From Prevotella sp. UBA746 (lineage in GTDB: Bacteria; Bacteroidota; Bacteroidia; Bacteroidales; Bacteroidaceae), in the NCBI GenBank assembly GCA_002298545.1, contig DBKQ01000052.1, positions 70,256 through 122,076 on the forward strand: a DNA stretch of 51,821 nt, written 5' to 3'. A model generated the notes under the pieces. The model was not told where the DNA came from, made no database searches, and saw only the letters and a program-made list of their open reading frames with translations. Both the position numbers and the translations under genes were made by a program. Of the stretch, positions 18,599-26,340 are shown one piece after another; position 1 is the first letter of the stretch; every line of letters begins with the position of its first letter.

Positions 18599-19144
18599 CT
18601 ATGCTTTATTTCCTGTCGTTGTGGATGTTGTGCCGTTCTTCTTGCCTGCGTTGTCAAGTAGACTGGCGATATTGGATGCTGTGCCTGCCACACCTGCTAT
18701 TGCATTTGCCGTGTTGCCTGCCTTGTCTGCCTCCATCTGCATCTGTGAGTTCTCGATATTCAGTTTGTTTTGCTGATACTGCTGCTCTATGGCATCCTTA
18801 CGGCTGTCGTTGGCTGCCACTATCTGTGATGTTGTATCGGCAAGTGCCTTGTTGTTGGCTTCTTTCACTGCCGTTGTCGAATCTTCCGTTCCGCCCATCA
18901 CGGCTTGTCTGCCTTTGGCTGCACGGTTCCTGTCCCTTATCTGCTCCTGCATCTGGGTTAACAACCTTATTGTGTCGGCACGTTTGGTCGGGTCTTCATT
19001 GTATTTCCGGTCATACCATGCCTGATTTTCTGCTTTTCGCTGCTTCAGCATTTCTGCTTGTTTCTTGGCTGCTTTCCGGTTGGCTATTCCTCCTGCTATG
19101 GAGGATGCAAGGGAAAGTCCTGCTCCTATTAAAGCTCCCCACAT
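18599..19144 (-). CDS. Putative phage ejection protein with glycine-zipper membrane segment, 181 aa
   Basis: Residues 2-22 (WGALIGAGLSLASSIAGGIA) form a Gly/Ala-rich hydrophobic helix. A long charged coiled coil follows, with a second Ala/Gly helix near residues 143-163. Small proteins of this form (hydrophobic helix plus coiled coil) often occur near the end of podovirus structural operons; T7 gp14 is 196 aa and forms part of the outer-membrane ejection channel. Assignment is by size, form and gene order. A -7-like TAACTTTG lies at 19178-19185 on the minus strand, without a clear -33 partner. Confidence 0.6.
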   Translation of the reverse strand: MWGALIGAGLSLASSIAGGIANRKAAKKQAEMLKQRKAENQAWYDRKYNEDPTKRADTIRLLTQMQEQIRDRNRAAKGRQAVMGGTEDSTTAVKEANNKALADTTSQIVAANDSRKDAIEQQYQQNKLNIENSQMQMEADKAGNTANAIAGVAGTASNIASLLDNAGKKNGTTSTTTGNKA

Positions 19145-19281
19145 ATACGTATACTTTTTACATTATTAATAATGCAACAAAGTTAAGTATACCTCTCCGC
19201 ATAGTTGTTTTATCCGTTAATAGTCGAGTGCCCTAACGTTGCTGTGTTAATGGATAACAATCATGTGTTGGTATTTTTAGC

Positions 19282-19289
19282 TATCTTTG
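19282..19289 (+). promoter_or_regulatory. Bacteroidetes -7 box before the plus-strand 102-aa gene
   Basis: TATCTTTG lies 19 nt before the start codon at 19309. No well-spaced TTG is found upstream, so the promoter may be weak or activator-dependent. Confidence 0.45.
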
Positions 19290-19308
19290 CCAGGTATATT
19301 CTATAGTT

Positions 19309-19617
19309 ATGGCGGTTGATAAAAACGAAAAGGGGCAGTTTGCCAAAGGTCGCAAAAAGACTGGTGGCGTACAGAAAGGCTATGTCTCTCCAATTAAGAA
19401 GGAGTTCCGTGAGCTTATGGCGGATTTTTCAAGGGAAAACTATGATAAGTTTGTTTTCTCCATGACTCAGTGTGAGCCTAAGGATTTCTGCAGATACTAC
19501 CTTGAAGCATTGAAATTCAATCTGCCAATGCTGCAGTCGGTAGCTCTTGAGGGTACAAAGGAGTTTAAAAATACTCTAACGCAAAAGATTAAAGAAATTG
19601 CTACAGGCAAAAAATGA
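19309..19617 (+). CDS. Small basic phage protein, possibly terminase small-subunit-like
   Basis: 102 aa, the only clear plus-strand gene inside the structural block. The N-terminus (EKGQFAKGRKKTGGVQKG) resembles the Gly/Lys-rich leaders of DUF5681-like and some small terminase proteins. The rest is helical (about residues 27-100). The ATG at 19309 is supported by a TATCTTTG box just upstream. A hairpin at 19678-19703 follows. Function is uncertain; a DNA-binding role is inference from the basic leader. Confidence 0.55.
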   Translation: MAVDKNEKGQFAKGRKKTGGVQKGYVSPIKKEFRELMADFSRENYDKFVFSMTQCEPKDFCRYYLEALKFNLPMLQSVALEGTKEFKNTLTQKIKEIATGKK

Positions 19618-19677
19618 TATTCATATATAGGTTAGTTGGTTTTTTCATAGGTTAGTTTTTAAGGTATGATTTGTTGT

Positions 19678-19710
19678 AGAGGGAATGCGTGAGCACTCCC
19701 TCTATTGCTT
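19678..19710. terminator. Hairpin between converging genes
   Basis: AGAGGGAATGC at 19678-19688 pairs with GCACTCCCTCT at 19693-19703 with one mismatch and a GTGA loop. It is followed on the plus strand by ATTGCTTTT. It separates the plus-strand gene from the end of the 897-aa minus-strand gene and may end both transcripts. Confidence 0.6.
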
Positions 19711-22404
19711 TTATCGTAACTTGTTTTGCCATCTTTCCTGGAAGTCGGCAGACAGTCCGTTTAATCTTTCTTCGGGTAGCAGACTGCCAATCAGTGCGAG
19801 ACGAAAATACTTGTATGGCGAACCGCACATCCCTCGCAAATACTTATTTACTGATGTCGAAATCGGGAACCAACGGAACAAATCATTACTGCCGTATAGT
19901 GCCATGCCGCATTTGCCTATTTCATTGCGGAAATATCCTCTTGCAATACACGAGAACATTGTCTTATACACTTCTGCTCCGCTGATTGCCATCGGTCGGG
20001 TGCAAAGGAAGTATCTCACTGCGTCTGTCGGCTGGCTCTGGTAGAAGTCTACTATCTGGTTGTTGCCGTTTATCGCATACGCTTCCGGGTAGATGTTTAT
20101 CCTTTTCTTTATGTCGCTCTCCATCGTTCCCCACATTCCACTTTTCAGTGAATACACGTATGCGTATCGATAACTTGGATTGAACACAATGATCCGTCCG
20201 TCATAATAGTCATACACCATGTCTGCCCCCTGCATGAACTGACGGAACGGAACATATTTTATTGCGTCTTCCGGTATATCTCCCACGGCAAGTATCTTCT
20301 TGCTATACTCTTCCTTATATAGCTGTGTATAGTCAAACACCGTGCCGTCAAGAACATCAGTTATCAGCTTTGACGTACTGCCGGTCTGCATCATGATACC
20401 TCTTTCTGTCGGAAACAGCACGGCATCGTCTATCTGCAATATTCCTTTCGGGTTGCTACACACGTCTCTGTTCACCGGTTGTCGTGCCTGGTATTTTCCT
20501 TCTGCCGACAGCATCAGCATCCATGTTCCTTCATCGGTAAATACATACAATGGTGCATCTCCAAACTGTCCTTCCGTAATCGGTCGAGTATTTGCAGCCA
20601 TCGCCTTTATAACAGATGAGCCTACTTGCACGCTATTGGACGCAGGAAAGACAAGGGGATTCTCGGCTTCTGAAACCTTGATGAGGGAAGGAGAGCGAGA
20701 AATAATATTCTTAGCAGACGATGATTTATTCCAAACATCATTGAACTCTTCTTTTTTTAATTCGTCATGACCAAGTCCGAATTTCTTAAGACCTTTCGTT
20801 CTATCACAATAAACATAATAAGAATAGCCTGTATTTGACGAGGAATGCAATTTAAATATATCTTTTGAATATGTAAATGTGGAGTCCTGATTCAATAACC
20901 GTGAATATACAGTAAGACTATTGTATCCGTTCACTGGTATTGACATTATCAAATTATGAAGAGATACCGTTTGTTCCGCTATTGAAAAATAAAGAGCGTT
21001 GCCATTATCATCAGTAAATTCAAGTACCAAATCATAAATTAAATCACTCTCGGTATCTTCTGTAACCTTGTAATATGGTAATGTGTAATCGGATTGCTTT
21101 ATAGATTCTACAATGTTTCCTATATGTAATCTATTATTGTAGTTACTAACGACTTTTCCTCCGATATGTTTGGCATACGGATTTGCCAAAGATAATGACT
21201 CCTCTGTACCAAGAACTCTTTTTAGTGGAAATTTTTGTCCTAATTGTCCGTTCGCAATATGAAGTGTCTTATAAAATTGAAGTCCGTCAAATTGGTTGTT
21301 GAAATCTGTGCTTTGAAGGTATGGGATAGGGATAGTAGAGGAATACCATTCTTTCTGATATGTTTCAGGCTTTCCTATATAGACAGAATCCTTTATATTA
21401 AGAAAACTTTCACATTTTGTTACAAAAACATCAACTCCATCAATCAGCGTTTCGTAATCACCAATATCACAATATGCATAAATCCAGAATTTTGAAAAAC
21501 CTGTATAAGCAGATATGCCTTTGGATTTTTTTGGCATAGGCGTAAAGCCACTTGAGTCACGGTTTATCCAATATGTAAAATTAGGTATCACCCGATTATA
21601 ACCATAGTCTTCATTGCCGGCTCCTACTTGTGTTGCGTCAAGAATAGCAAGAGGACTGAAATTAATGTATGTACCATCATACAACCTTACTGCTGCTACC
21701 AACAAAGTACTGTATTTAAAATATTCATCACCCAATTCTTCCAACCTTTTATTGATATAAGCATCACATTGATTAAAAATCTCTACTGTTTTATTTGCTT
21801 TTGTTCTAATTGGGTATGCATACTCTTCAGTCTTATCATCGTCTATATAATGTTTCTCAAATAAATCCCAGAATTCTTCATCTTTAAGTTGTATGTTCTT
21901 ACTTAAAACTTCTTCCGTTGTACTGTTCATTTCTATGGTTATTGAAAGTTTGAATTGAGATAAATTAAATGGTTTGTATATTTGCTTGTCTCTATCCCAA
22001 AAGACATACCATGTATCAGAGTCTCCAACAAGACACAATATATTTCCTGTTGCTGTAACTGAATTAACCTTGAAATCGAATGGTATTCCTTCAATGTAAC
22101 AGGGCTGTCCATCTCCGCCCTTTTCTGTCCAGTACCAACTCCAACAAGTCTCGTCGTCAGGATCTGTAAAGAGCATTATATAATGGGAATGTATTTCTTC
22201 CTCATGTATCACCTTATGTACATACATTATTTCATAATCAGAAGAAACCAGAAAACCTTCACGTTCGGCAAGTTCGGGTTCTGCTATCGGCTTCAACTCC
22301 CCATCCTCCGGTATCAGATTAAGGCAAGTGCCCAACTCCCCATCCTGAACACTGTTGTCTGAAGGAGAGTTGGACAAACCTTGAAATTTAATGTCTTGAA
22401 TCAT
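19711..22404 (-). CDS. Putative podovirus tail nozzle / tubular protein, 897 aa
   Basis: The N-terminus (FQGLSNSPSDNSVQDGELGT, then CLNLIPEDGELKPIAEPE) resembles the opening of T7 gp12-type and P22-type tail proteins, where a short leader is followed by N-x-x-P...G-x-L-R/K-P. The rest is long and beta-rich, with many Tyr/Asp strand pairs, as in the propeller and barrel domains of nozzle proteins. No signal peptide or membrane segment is seen. It precedes the two small helical proteins and the giant protein, the same order as tail tube followed by internal proteins in T7. Closely related proteins are probably annotated as hypothetical in Bacteroidales phages. Confidence 0.5.
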   Translation of the reverse strand: MIQDIKFQGLSNSPSDNSVQDGELGTCLNLIPEDGELKPIAEPELAEREGFLVSSDYEIMYVHKVIHEEEIHSHYIMLFTDPDDETCWSWYWTEKGGDGQPCYIEGIPFDFKVNSVTATGNILCLVGDSDTWYVFWDRDKQIYKPFNLSQFKLSITIEMNSTTEEVLSKNIQLKDEEFWDLFEKHYIDDDKTEEYAYPIRTKANKTVEIFNQCDAYINKRLEELGDEYFKYSTLLVAAVRLYDGTYINFSPLAILDATQVGAGNEDYGYNRVIPNFTYWINRDSSGFTPMPKKSKGISAYTGFSKFWIYAYCDIGDYETLIDGVDVFVTKCESFLNIKDSVYIGKPETYQKEWYSSTIPIPYLQSTDFNNQFDGLQFYKTLHIANGQLGQKFPLKRVLGTEESLSLANPYAKHIGGKVVSNYNNRLHIGNIVESIKQSDYTLPYYKVTEDTESDLIYDLVLEFTDDNGNALYFSIAEQTVSLHNLIMSIPVNGYNSLTVYSRLLNQDSTFTYSKDIFKLHSSSNTGYSYYVYCDRTKGLKKFGLGHDELKKEEFNDVWNKSSSAKNIISRSPSLIKVSEAENPLVFPASNSVQVGSSVIKAMAANTRPITEGQFGDAPLYVFTDEGTWMLMLSAEGKYQARQPVNRDVCSNPKGILQIDDAVLFPTERGIMMQTGSTSKLITDVLDGTVFDYTQLYKEEYSKKILAVGDIPEDAIKYVPFRQFMQGADMVYDYYDGRIIVFNPSYRYAYVYSLKSGMWGTMESDIKKRINIYPEAYAINGNNQIVDFYQSQPTDAVRYFLCTRPMAISGAEVYKTMFSCIARGYFRNEIGKCGMALYGSNDLFRWFPISTSVNKYLRGMCGSPYKYFRLALIGSLLPEERLNGLSADFQERWQNKLR

Positions 22405-22415
22405 ATCTTTTTTCT

Positions 22416-22832
22416 TTATGAGCGCAAAGGTCTCTGTATCTCATAAAACGTTTCACCGTTGGCTGTCTTCCGGGGAAATACCGTCAAACGAACCATCTTG
22501 TCTATCGGCAAACCATATTCCGACAATATCCCCGACACTGTCGGTCGCTCTGTATGAAAGCCTATCTTCCTATACTCCGAATTATATTGCAGCTCCGTGA
22601 ATACCGTCTTTGCAGTTTTTAGTTGCTCAAAATCCTCACGAAACGCAAAGCAATACTGTTTGCTGTCTTTCGCAAAGAACACATGCAGATACATGTCCGC
22701 CCTTTCCTTACTCATCATGTGCTTATACAGACCTTTGGAGAGTGTTACGGAACTAACCCTTCCGTCCAGCACTACATAGTTCCTTCGATACATGAAGCCT
22801 TTTATCGCTCTGGTTATTTTCTTTATTGTCAT
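22416..22832 (-). CDS. Hypothetical phage protein, 138 aa
   Basis: Not recognised. It has a basic N-terminal helix (KKITRAIKGFMYRRN) and then alternating strand-like segments (YVVLDGRVSSVTL, MYLHVFFAKDS, QYCFAFRED), suggesting a small alpha/beta or beta-barrel fold. It ends 11 nt before the nozzle-like gene, so it may be a tail-completion or neck protein on the same transcript. No membrane segment. Confidence 0.6.
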   Translation of the reverse strand: MTIKKITRAIKGFMYRRNYVVLDGRVSSVTLSKGLYKHMMSKERADMYLHVFFAKDSKQYCFAFREDFEQLKTAKTVFTELQYNSEYRKIGFHTERPTVSGILSEYGLPIDKMVRLTVFPRKTANGETFYEIQRPLRS

Positions 22833-22886
22833 TGCAAATATAGATGTTTGTTCTTACATACATTTTTTATCTGTTAATACTCGATG

Positions 22887-23174
22887 CTATCTGCCGGCAA
22901 GTTCCTTCGCTTCCTCTATGTCTACTTCCTTGCCATTTCCTACCGCCAAACGAAAATCATTGTGCGAACGGAAGGAATAGTAACAGATGAATACTACCGA
23001 AGGTAGCGTGTCCACATGTTCCTTGTATCTCAGTACGTCTTCCTTTGAACGGTATATCGTACTGTTTACATAATATGTGCCGGTTCCCTTTTGTGCAATT
23101 ACTGCAATATAGAACTTCTTGCCGAGGATGCGCTCTGTTATGCGCTTGATAATTGAAATTTTCTTTGTCTTCAT
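22887..23174 (-). CDS. Hypothetical phage protein, 95 aa
   Basis: Not recognised. A basic N-terminus (MKTKKISIIKRITERILGKK) leads into a strand-rich core (FYIAVIAQKGTGTYYVN, VVFICYYSF) and an acidic C-terminal helix. The N-terminal form resembles that of the 138-aa neighbour, which could mean shared binding or distant paralogy. Confidence 0.55.
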   Translation of the reverse strand: MKTKKISIIKRITERILGKKFYIAVIAQKGTGTYYVNSTIYRSKEDVLRYKEHVDTLPSVVFICYYSFRSHNDFRLAVGNGKEVDIEEAKELAGR

Positions 23175-23194
23175 TTTGTTTCTTTTTACACCAA

Positions 23195-23386
23195 TTATTT
23201 TATTCCACAGGAAACTATATGGTCTTCCTTGTTGATTGCTTTGAAATACTCACAACGCTGACATGCCAATGATCCTACCATCAGCATCTCATGCGTATAT
23301 CTCCCTTCTATGCCGAAAGGGCATTCTGTTACATATTCAGAATGCCCTCCCACAAATTCATTTACTCTGTATCTGGGATATTTCAT
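23195..23386 (-). CDS. Small cysteine-containing phage protein, 63 aa
   Basis: Contains four cysteines: ECPFG, LACQRCEYF and SCGIK. The C-x2-C pair plus two flanking Cys may bind zinc. Its start overlaps the stop of the upstream 152-aa gene by ATGA, so the two are translationally coupled. Proteins like this are common hypothetical genes in Bacteroides phages. No further function can be given. Confidence 0.65.
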   Translation of the reverse strand: MKYPRYRVNEFVGGHSEYVTECPFGIEGRYTHEMLMVGSLACQRCEYFKAINKEDHIVSCGIK

Positions 23387-23841
23387 ATCTTGGCTGGTAT
23401 GTGAAGAAATACATCCATAATCTTTGTCTCTACCACTGCGCCAACTTCATAGTCTATCATTGTCTTGCCCATTCCTTCATCAAAGTTATGCTGTGCATTC
23501 TGTGTTGATGTTCCCTGAACGAGGTAATAGTGAACTTCTCTCTTTTCCTTTTCTGTCTTCTCGTCTATAATGATAAAGCTTGCTTTTACCTTATAGTATT
23601 TGTCCGCCTTTTCATCATCAGTAAAGAATATCTCACCGAACGGTGCTTTTGATATGTCCGCTACGTCTGTTTCTCCATGAACGTATGGCTGCATATTTTC
23701 GATAATCCTTGCTTCTGCTTCAGTGAAGCTCAGGGCATCAACAACATATTGTTCCTTCACTTTCTTTTCTGTTCCGTCTTCCTGTGTCTTCTCATAAGCG
23801 TATACGCAAATGAAAAAGCTTGCTGTTTTTACTGTTATCAT
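23383..23841 (-). CDS. DUF4494 family phage protein, 152 aa
   Basis: The order KVKEQYVVDALSFTEAEARI, then ISKAPFGEIFFTDDE and KYYKVKASFI matches the DUF4494 proteins found in Bacteroidales phages and conjugative elements. Function is unknown. The protein is acidic and alpha/beta, without membrane segments. It is coupled to the 63-aa gene by a 4-nt overlap. Confidence 0.75.
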   Translation of the reverse strand: MITVKTASFFICVYAYEKTQEDGTEKKVKEQYVVDALSFTEAEARIIENMQPYVHGETDVADISKAPFGEIFFTDDEKADKYYKVKASFIIIDEKTEKEKREVHYYLVQGTSTQNAQHNFDEGMGKTMIDYEVGAVVETKIMDVFLHIPAKI

Positions 23842-23859
23842 ATTCTTAATTTTTAATGT

Positions 23860-24228
23860 TTATAATTGTTTCTTGTCTTTTACCGAATAAAAGTCCTTTA
23901 CTATTTTTACCTTTGCATCACGAAGTATTTCTTCATTAAGGAAATTCTCGCCAAGTTCCTTTAGGCTACTAAAGTAACTTCCCATTTCATGTAGTCTCGC
24001 ATATATCAAACTCTTTGTGCATTTTGCTGCATATTCCTTTGCCTCTTCTTCTCTCTTGAAAAGATACAATGCCCAAGCAATTACTGTCCTTCCACTTACT
24101 TGGATATAGCAACCGTCTCCCCTTATAGGACGAAGGAACACGGCTCGCTTGCATCTGTAGCCGATATGATTGTACACGTAGTACAACTCATCTCCGGCTC
24201 TCAACTTTTTCAATTCTTCTCTCTTCAT
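23860..24228 (-). CDS. Hypothetical phage protein, 122 aa
   Basis: Not recognised. A short strand-rich start (LRAGDELYYVY, GDGCYIQVSGRT) looks like a small beta-barrel, followed by helices rich in Lys and Glu. Its ATG overlaps the stop of an upstream 31-aa gene (ATGA), which supports this start. It is 18 nt upstream of the DUF4494 gene. Confidence 0.6.
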   Translation of the reverse strand: MKREELKKLRAGDELYYVYNHIGYRCKRAVFLRPIRGDGCYIQVSGRTVIAWALYLFKREEEAKEYAAKCTKSLIYARLHEMGSYFSSLKELGENFLNEEILRDAKVKIVKDFYSVKDKKQL

Positions 24229-24320
24229 CGATGTCTCCTTTTCTTTCTATATTCAGCTTTAATCCTTCTCCTGTCATGTCTGTTTAGAGCATGATGTTCA
24301 AGGTCAAAGCGTTCATTCAT
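24225..24320 (-). CDS. Very small basic protein, 31 aa
   Basis: ATG at 24320, ending in RRRIKAEYRKRRHR and overlapping the start of the 122-aa gene by ATGA. The frame is open upstream to 24372 but has no earlier start codon. The strong basic charge suggests nucleic-acid binding, which is inference. It could also be mainly a coupling leader. Confidence 0.4.
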   Translation of the reverse strand: MNERFDLEHHALNRHDRRRIKAEYRKKRRHR

Positions 24321-24436
24321 TTTCCAATTACGAATTGTATTGTCATCTTCTGTTTGAAGAGTTTTAAGACGTTAATACAACTCTTTATTAATACTACCTC
24401 TTTCCTGCATTTGCTCCAGATAGATTACATTCAATA

Positions 24437-24505
24437 TCAAGTGCTATATATAAGAATCCCTATAAAGAACAAAGCATAGAATAAGCCTACAACTAATCCC
24501 CCCAT
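24437..24505 (-). CDS. Single-span membrane peptide, 22 aa
   Basis: MGGLVVGLFYALFFIGILIY forms nearly the whole product: one hydrophobic helix. The ATG overlaps the TAA of the upstream 52-aa gene by one base, and a GGAGG lies within the end of that gene. Such tiny hydrophobic genes can affect membrane or lysis functions, but nothing specific supports that here. Confidence 0.4.
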   Translation of the reverse strand: MGGLVVGLFYALFFIGILIYST

Positions 24506-24663
24506 TATTTTTCCTCCACTTTATATCCACGAGATTCAAGTTCTTCTATCAGAACATCGCTATCGTTAATTTCGCCTATATATTTAGACAATACTTCTGA
24601 ACGATCTCTGTAGCTAAGGTTACCAAGAACTTCCTCAACATCTACTTCTACTTTTGATTTCAT
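24505..24663 (-). CDS. Small acidic helical protein, 52 aa
   Basis: ATG at 24663 with GGAGAA 9 nt upstream. The product is acidic (EVDVEEVLGNLSYRDRSEVL...) and helical. Similar wording (EVDVEEVL / EVDLDDVLDSY) occurs at the N-terminus of the 85-aa protein at 26560-26817, so the two may be related. Not recognised otherwise. It lies downstream of the tandem terminators of the toxin-antitoxin-chaperone operon and may need its own promoter, which I do not see. Confidence 0.6.
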   Translation of the reverse strand: MKSKVEVDVEEVLGNLSYRDRSEVLSKYIGEINDSDVLIEELESRGYKVEEK

Positions 24664-24694
24664 TTTTTAATTCTCCTATTTTTAAATCATTAAT

Positions 24695-24728
24695 ACGAAA
24701 AAAGCGATACTCCATATCGGAATACCGC
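24695..24728 (-). terminator. Second of two tandem terminators after the TAC operon
   Basis: On the minus strand GCGGTATTCC pairs with GGAGTATCGC (10 bp with two G-U pairs) and is followed by TTTTTTCG. The wobble pairs only work in the minus direction, which fixes its polarity. Confidence 0.75.
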
Positions 24729-24734
24729 CTGATA

Positions 24735-24766
24735 ATAAAAAAAGGAGCAATGCAAAGCACCGCTCC
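24735..24766 (-). terminator. First terminator after the SecB-like gene
   Basis: On the minus strand GGAGCGGTGC...GCATTGCTCC is followed by TTTTTTT. It lies 35-66 bases after the stop codon of the SecB-like gene. With the second hairpin it isolates the operon from the genes further along. Confidence 0.8.
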
Positions 24767-24800
24767 CTCTATCACTTTTAATACCAAATATAAGATTAGC

Positions 24801-25208
24801 TTAGTTTATAATCAAATTAGCTTTTATTAAATCTGAAACATTTATAGGAGGAATAATTATATTGTTGAACTGTGTACTTTCGGTTTTACAGAACAATATT
24901 CCTCTTGCAGTTCCTACAGTGTGAACTGCAAAATATTCCAACAAATCTTTGGAAATTACAACTTTTCCATTTTTGTTGAGCTTTTCCCAATCCTCTTCAT
25001 GTATCTTAAACTCACAGGTAACACCAAGAACCAAAATCTTTGTCTTTTGGCTTGTAAATTCAAAATTTGCTGTGCAAGCTATCTTCTTTCCTTTATCGGC
25101 ATACTTGTAACTTAATTCTATTTTCATTCCCAAATCCCCTTCACCTTTATTTGGTGCGAGAATTGCAAACTGATCCAAATGTATGCCAAACATTCTAAAT
25201 CTTGTCAT
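24801..25208 (-). CDS. SecB-like chaperone of a toxin-antitoxin-chaperone system
   Basis: 135 aa from the ATG at 25208, one base after the antitoxin stop. The strand-rich body (GDLGMKIELSYKYADKG, KIACTANFEFTS, KILVLGVTCEFKIHEEDW), the helix VISKDLLEYFAVHTVGTARG, and the end FNNIIIPPINVSDLI fit the SecB-like fold (compare L-PINF in SecB). In TAC systems such as Rv1955-1957 of Mycobacterium tuberculosis, a SecB-like protein protects the antitoxin from degradation. The gene follows toxin and antitoxin in one operon, exactly as in TAC loci. A start 27 bases earlier overlaps the antitoxin and is less likely. Confidence 0.6.
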   Translation of the reverse strand: MTRFRMFGIHLDQFAILAPNKGEGDLGMKIELSYKYADKGKKIACTANFEFTSQKTKILVLGVTCEFKIHEEDWEKLNKNGKVVISKDLLEYFAVHTVGTARGILFCKTESTQFNNIIIPPINVSDLIKANLIIN

Positions 25209-25209
25209 A

Positions 25210-25629
25210 TTATGCTGATTTCTTTGGTGTATCAAAAACTGTTAGACATGATGTTAAATTCTTACAAACAACAGGCTTAGTAATATTGCCAGTTGTAGCA
25301 GTCCAATCGCTTTCATTTTCCTTTTCAAAAGAAATACTTTTGAAAAGGCTTATCTGAGTATCCTCTTTAATATAGTCTTTAATCGGTATAAACTCAATTT
25401 GAGGAATAACACCGAATGCCAATGCAAGTTCAAAAAATTTAGATAGACGATGGTCATAATCGCCATTAAGCAATTGAGACACATATCCTTTGCTTACACC
25501 AAGGTATTCTGCAAGTTGACTTTTGTTCTTGCCTGATTTCTCCATAAATCTTTGAGCCTGATCGTAAAGGTCTATTTGTGTCTTTGCTGTCCAATATTCA
25601 GGACTGTTTAATACTTCTTTTCTTTCCAT
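25210..25629 (-). CDS. HigA-like antitoxin with chaperone-addiction-type tail
   Basis: 139 aa. Residues 36-80 form an XRE helix-turn-helix (KSQLAEYLGVSKGYVSQLLN). About 60 residues follow that are not needed for the HTH fold. This polar tail with scattered hydrophobics resembles the ChAD region that makes TAC antitoxins dependent on their chaperone. The gene lies 11 nt after the toxin gene and 1 nt before the SecB-like gene. It probably binds the palindrome at 26014-26029 and represses its own operon. Confidence 0.75.
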   Translation of the reverse strand: MERKEVLNSPEYWTAKTQIDLYDQAQRFMEKSGKNKSQLAEYLGVSKGYVSQLLNGDYDHRLSKFFELALAFGVIPQIEFIPIKDYIKEDTQISLFKSISFEKENESDWTATTGNITKPVVCKNLTSCLTVFDTPKKSA

Positions 25630-25640
25630 TGTTTTTCAAA

Positions 25641-26009
25641 TTAAAAGTCATTGAACAGATTGTCTATACGATTAATATCCTTGTTTTGAGTGCCCTTATA
25701 TCCTCCAAGAATAATAAACATATTAGGTTTCTTCTTTATGACATAAATACGAATGTCTTTGTCTTTAAATTCATAAACATCGTTTCTTCTTAAACCTTTT
25801 ATTTGTCGAAATTTAGTTGAAGGCAATAGCTTTGATGAAAATAAATCCATATAAGCATATATTTTTATTATTTTCTTTTTATCTATTTCATCTTTAATCC
25901 CATCTATAAAATTTTGACAATGGTATTTGCCATTAACAGAAACCTCTAAGAAATCATAGTCCACATTGTTCACTGGCTTGAACCTACGCATTTCATATTT
26001 GTTAGCCAT
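25641..26009 (-). CDS. HigB/RelE-like toxin
   Basis: 122 aa, first gene of the operon. The core KFRQIKGLRRNDVYEFKD, IRIYVIKKKPNMFIILGGYK fits the RelE/HigB fold: a strand pair carrying RNDVYE then a hydrophobic strand pair and a final basic helix. Members cleave mRNA on the ribosome. The toxin-first order and the long antitoxin tail favour HigB over RelE. The start is set by the promoter 27-56 nt upstream. Confidence 0.65.
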   Translation of the reverse strand: MANKYEMRRFKPVNNVDYDFLEVSVNGKYHCQNFIDGIKDEIDKKKIIKIYAYMDLFSSKLLPSTKFRQIKGLRRNDVYEFKDKDIRIYVIKKKPNMFIILGGYKGTQNKDINRIDNLFNDF

Positions 26010-26013
26010 ATAT

Positions 26014-26082
26014 TTTAGTTATTACTAAACTTGTGCAAAGATAGACATTTTTTTGTTTAATGCAATATTTTTAATTTAGTAA
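26014..26082 (-). promoter_or_regulatory. Promoter and operator of the TAC operon
   Basis: On the minus strand TTG (26063-26065), 19 nt, TATCTTTG (26036-26043) is a consensus Bacteroidetes promoter. A perfect palindrome TTTAGT-tatt-ACTAAA (26014-26029) covers the early transcribed region, and a matching half-site TTTAGTAA lies upstream at 26075-26082. Repression by the antitoxin is the likely purpose. Confidence 0.8.
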
Positions 26083-26128
26083 TTGAGAATTTTAACATTT
26101 TTACATTGTGATTTTCCTTCTGGTATTC

Positions 26129-26185
26129 CAACAAACCTAAAATCTCTTCCTCTCCCTGCTGTCACCAAGGAGAGTTAGTTTGTTG
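26129..26185. repeat. Nested inverted repeat, likely terminator or structured element
   Basis: CAACAAACC (26129-26137) pairs with AGTTTGTTG near 26177-26185 and encloses CTCTCC...GGAGAG. It follows the 49-aa gene and precedes the TAC promoter. No U-run follows, so it may be a structural boundary and not a classic terminator. Confidence 0.45.
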
Positions 26186-26190
26186 ATTCC

Positions 26191-26340
26191 TTAATACCCC
26201 AATATCCTTCTATCCAGAATATTTATCATCTTCATTACTGCATCTGCCTGTTCTTTCGTCTCTGTATAACGATTATAATAAATGACTAATTTTGCTCTTA
26301 ATTGCCGTAATTCTGTTTTGGTAATATGTTCGTCAATCAT
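26191..26340 (-). CDS. Small helical protein, 49 aa
   Basis: The start ATG overlaps the stop of the 67-aa gene upstream (ATGA). The product is basic and helical (TKTELRQLRAKLVIYYNRY, KEQADAVMKMINILDRR). It resembles many small hypothetical genes of Bacteroides phages. Too short for a family assignment. Confidence 0.6.
   Translation of the reverse strand: MIDEHITKTELRQLRAKLVIYYNRYTETKEQADAVMKMINILDRRILGY

Noticed and set aside
25209..25235. Earlier start of the SecB-like gene
   Set aside because: It would overlap the antitoxin by 26 nt; the ATG one base after the antitoxin stop fits translational coupling and begins right at the fold.
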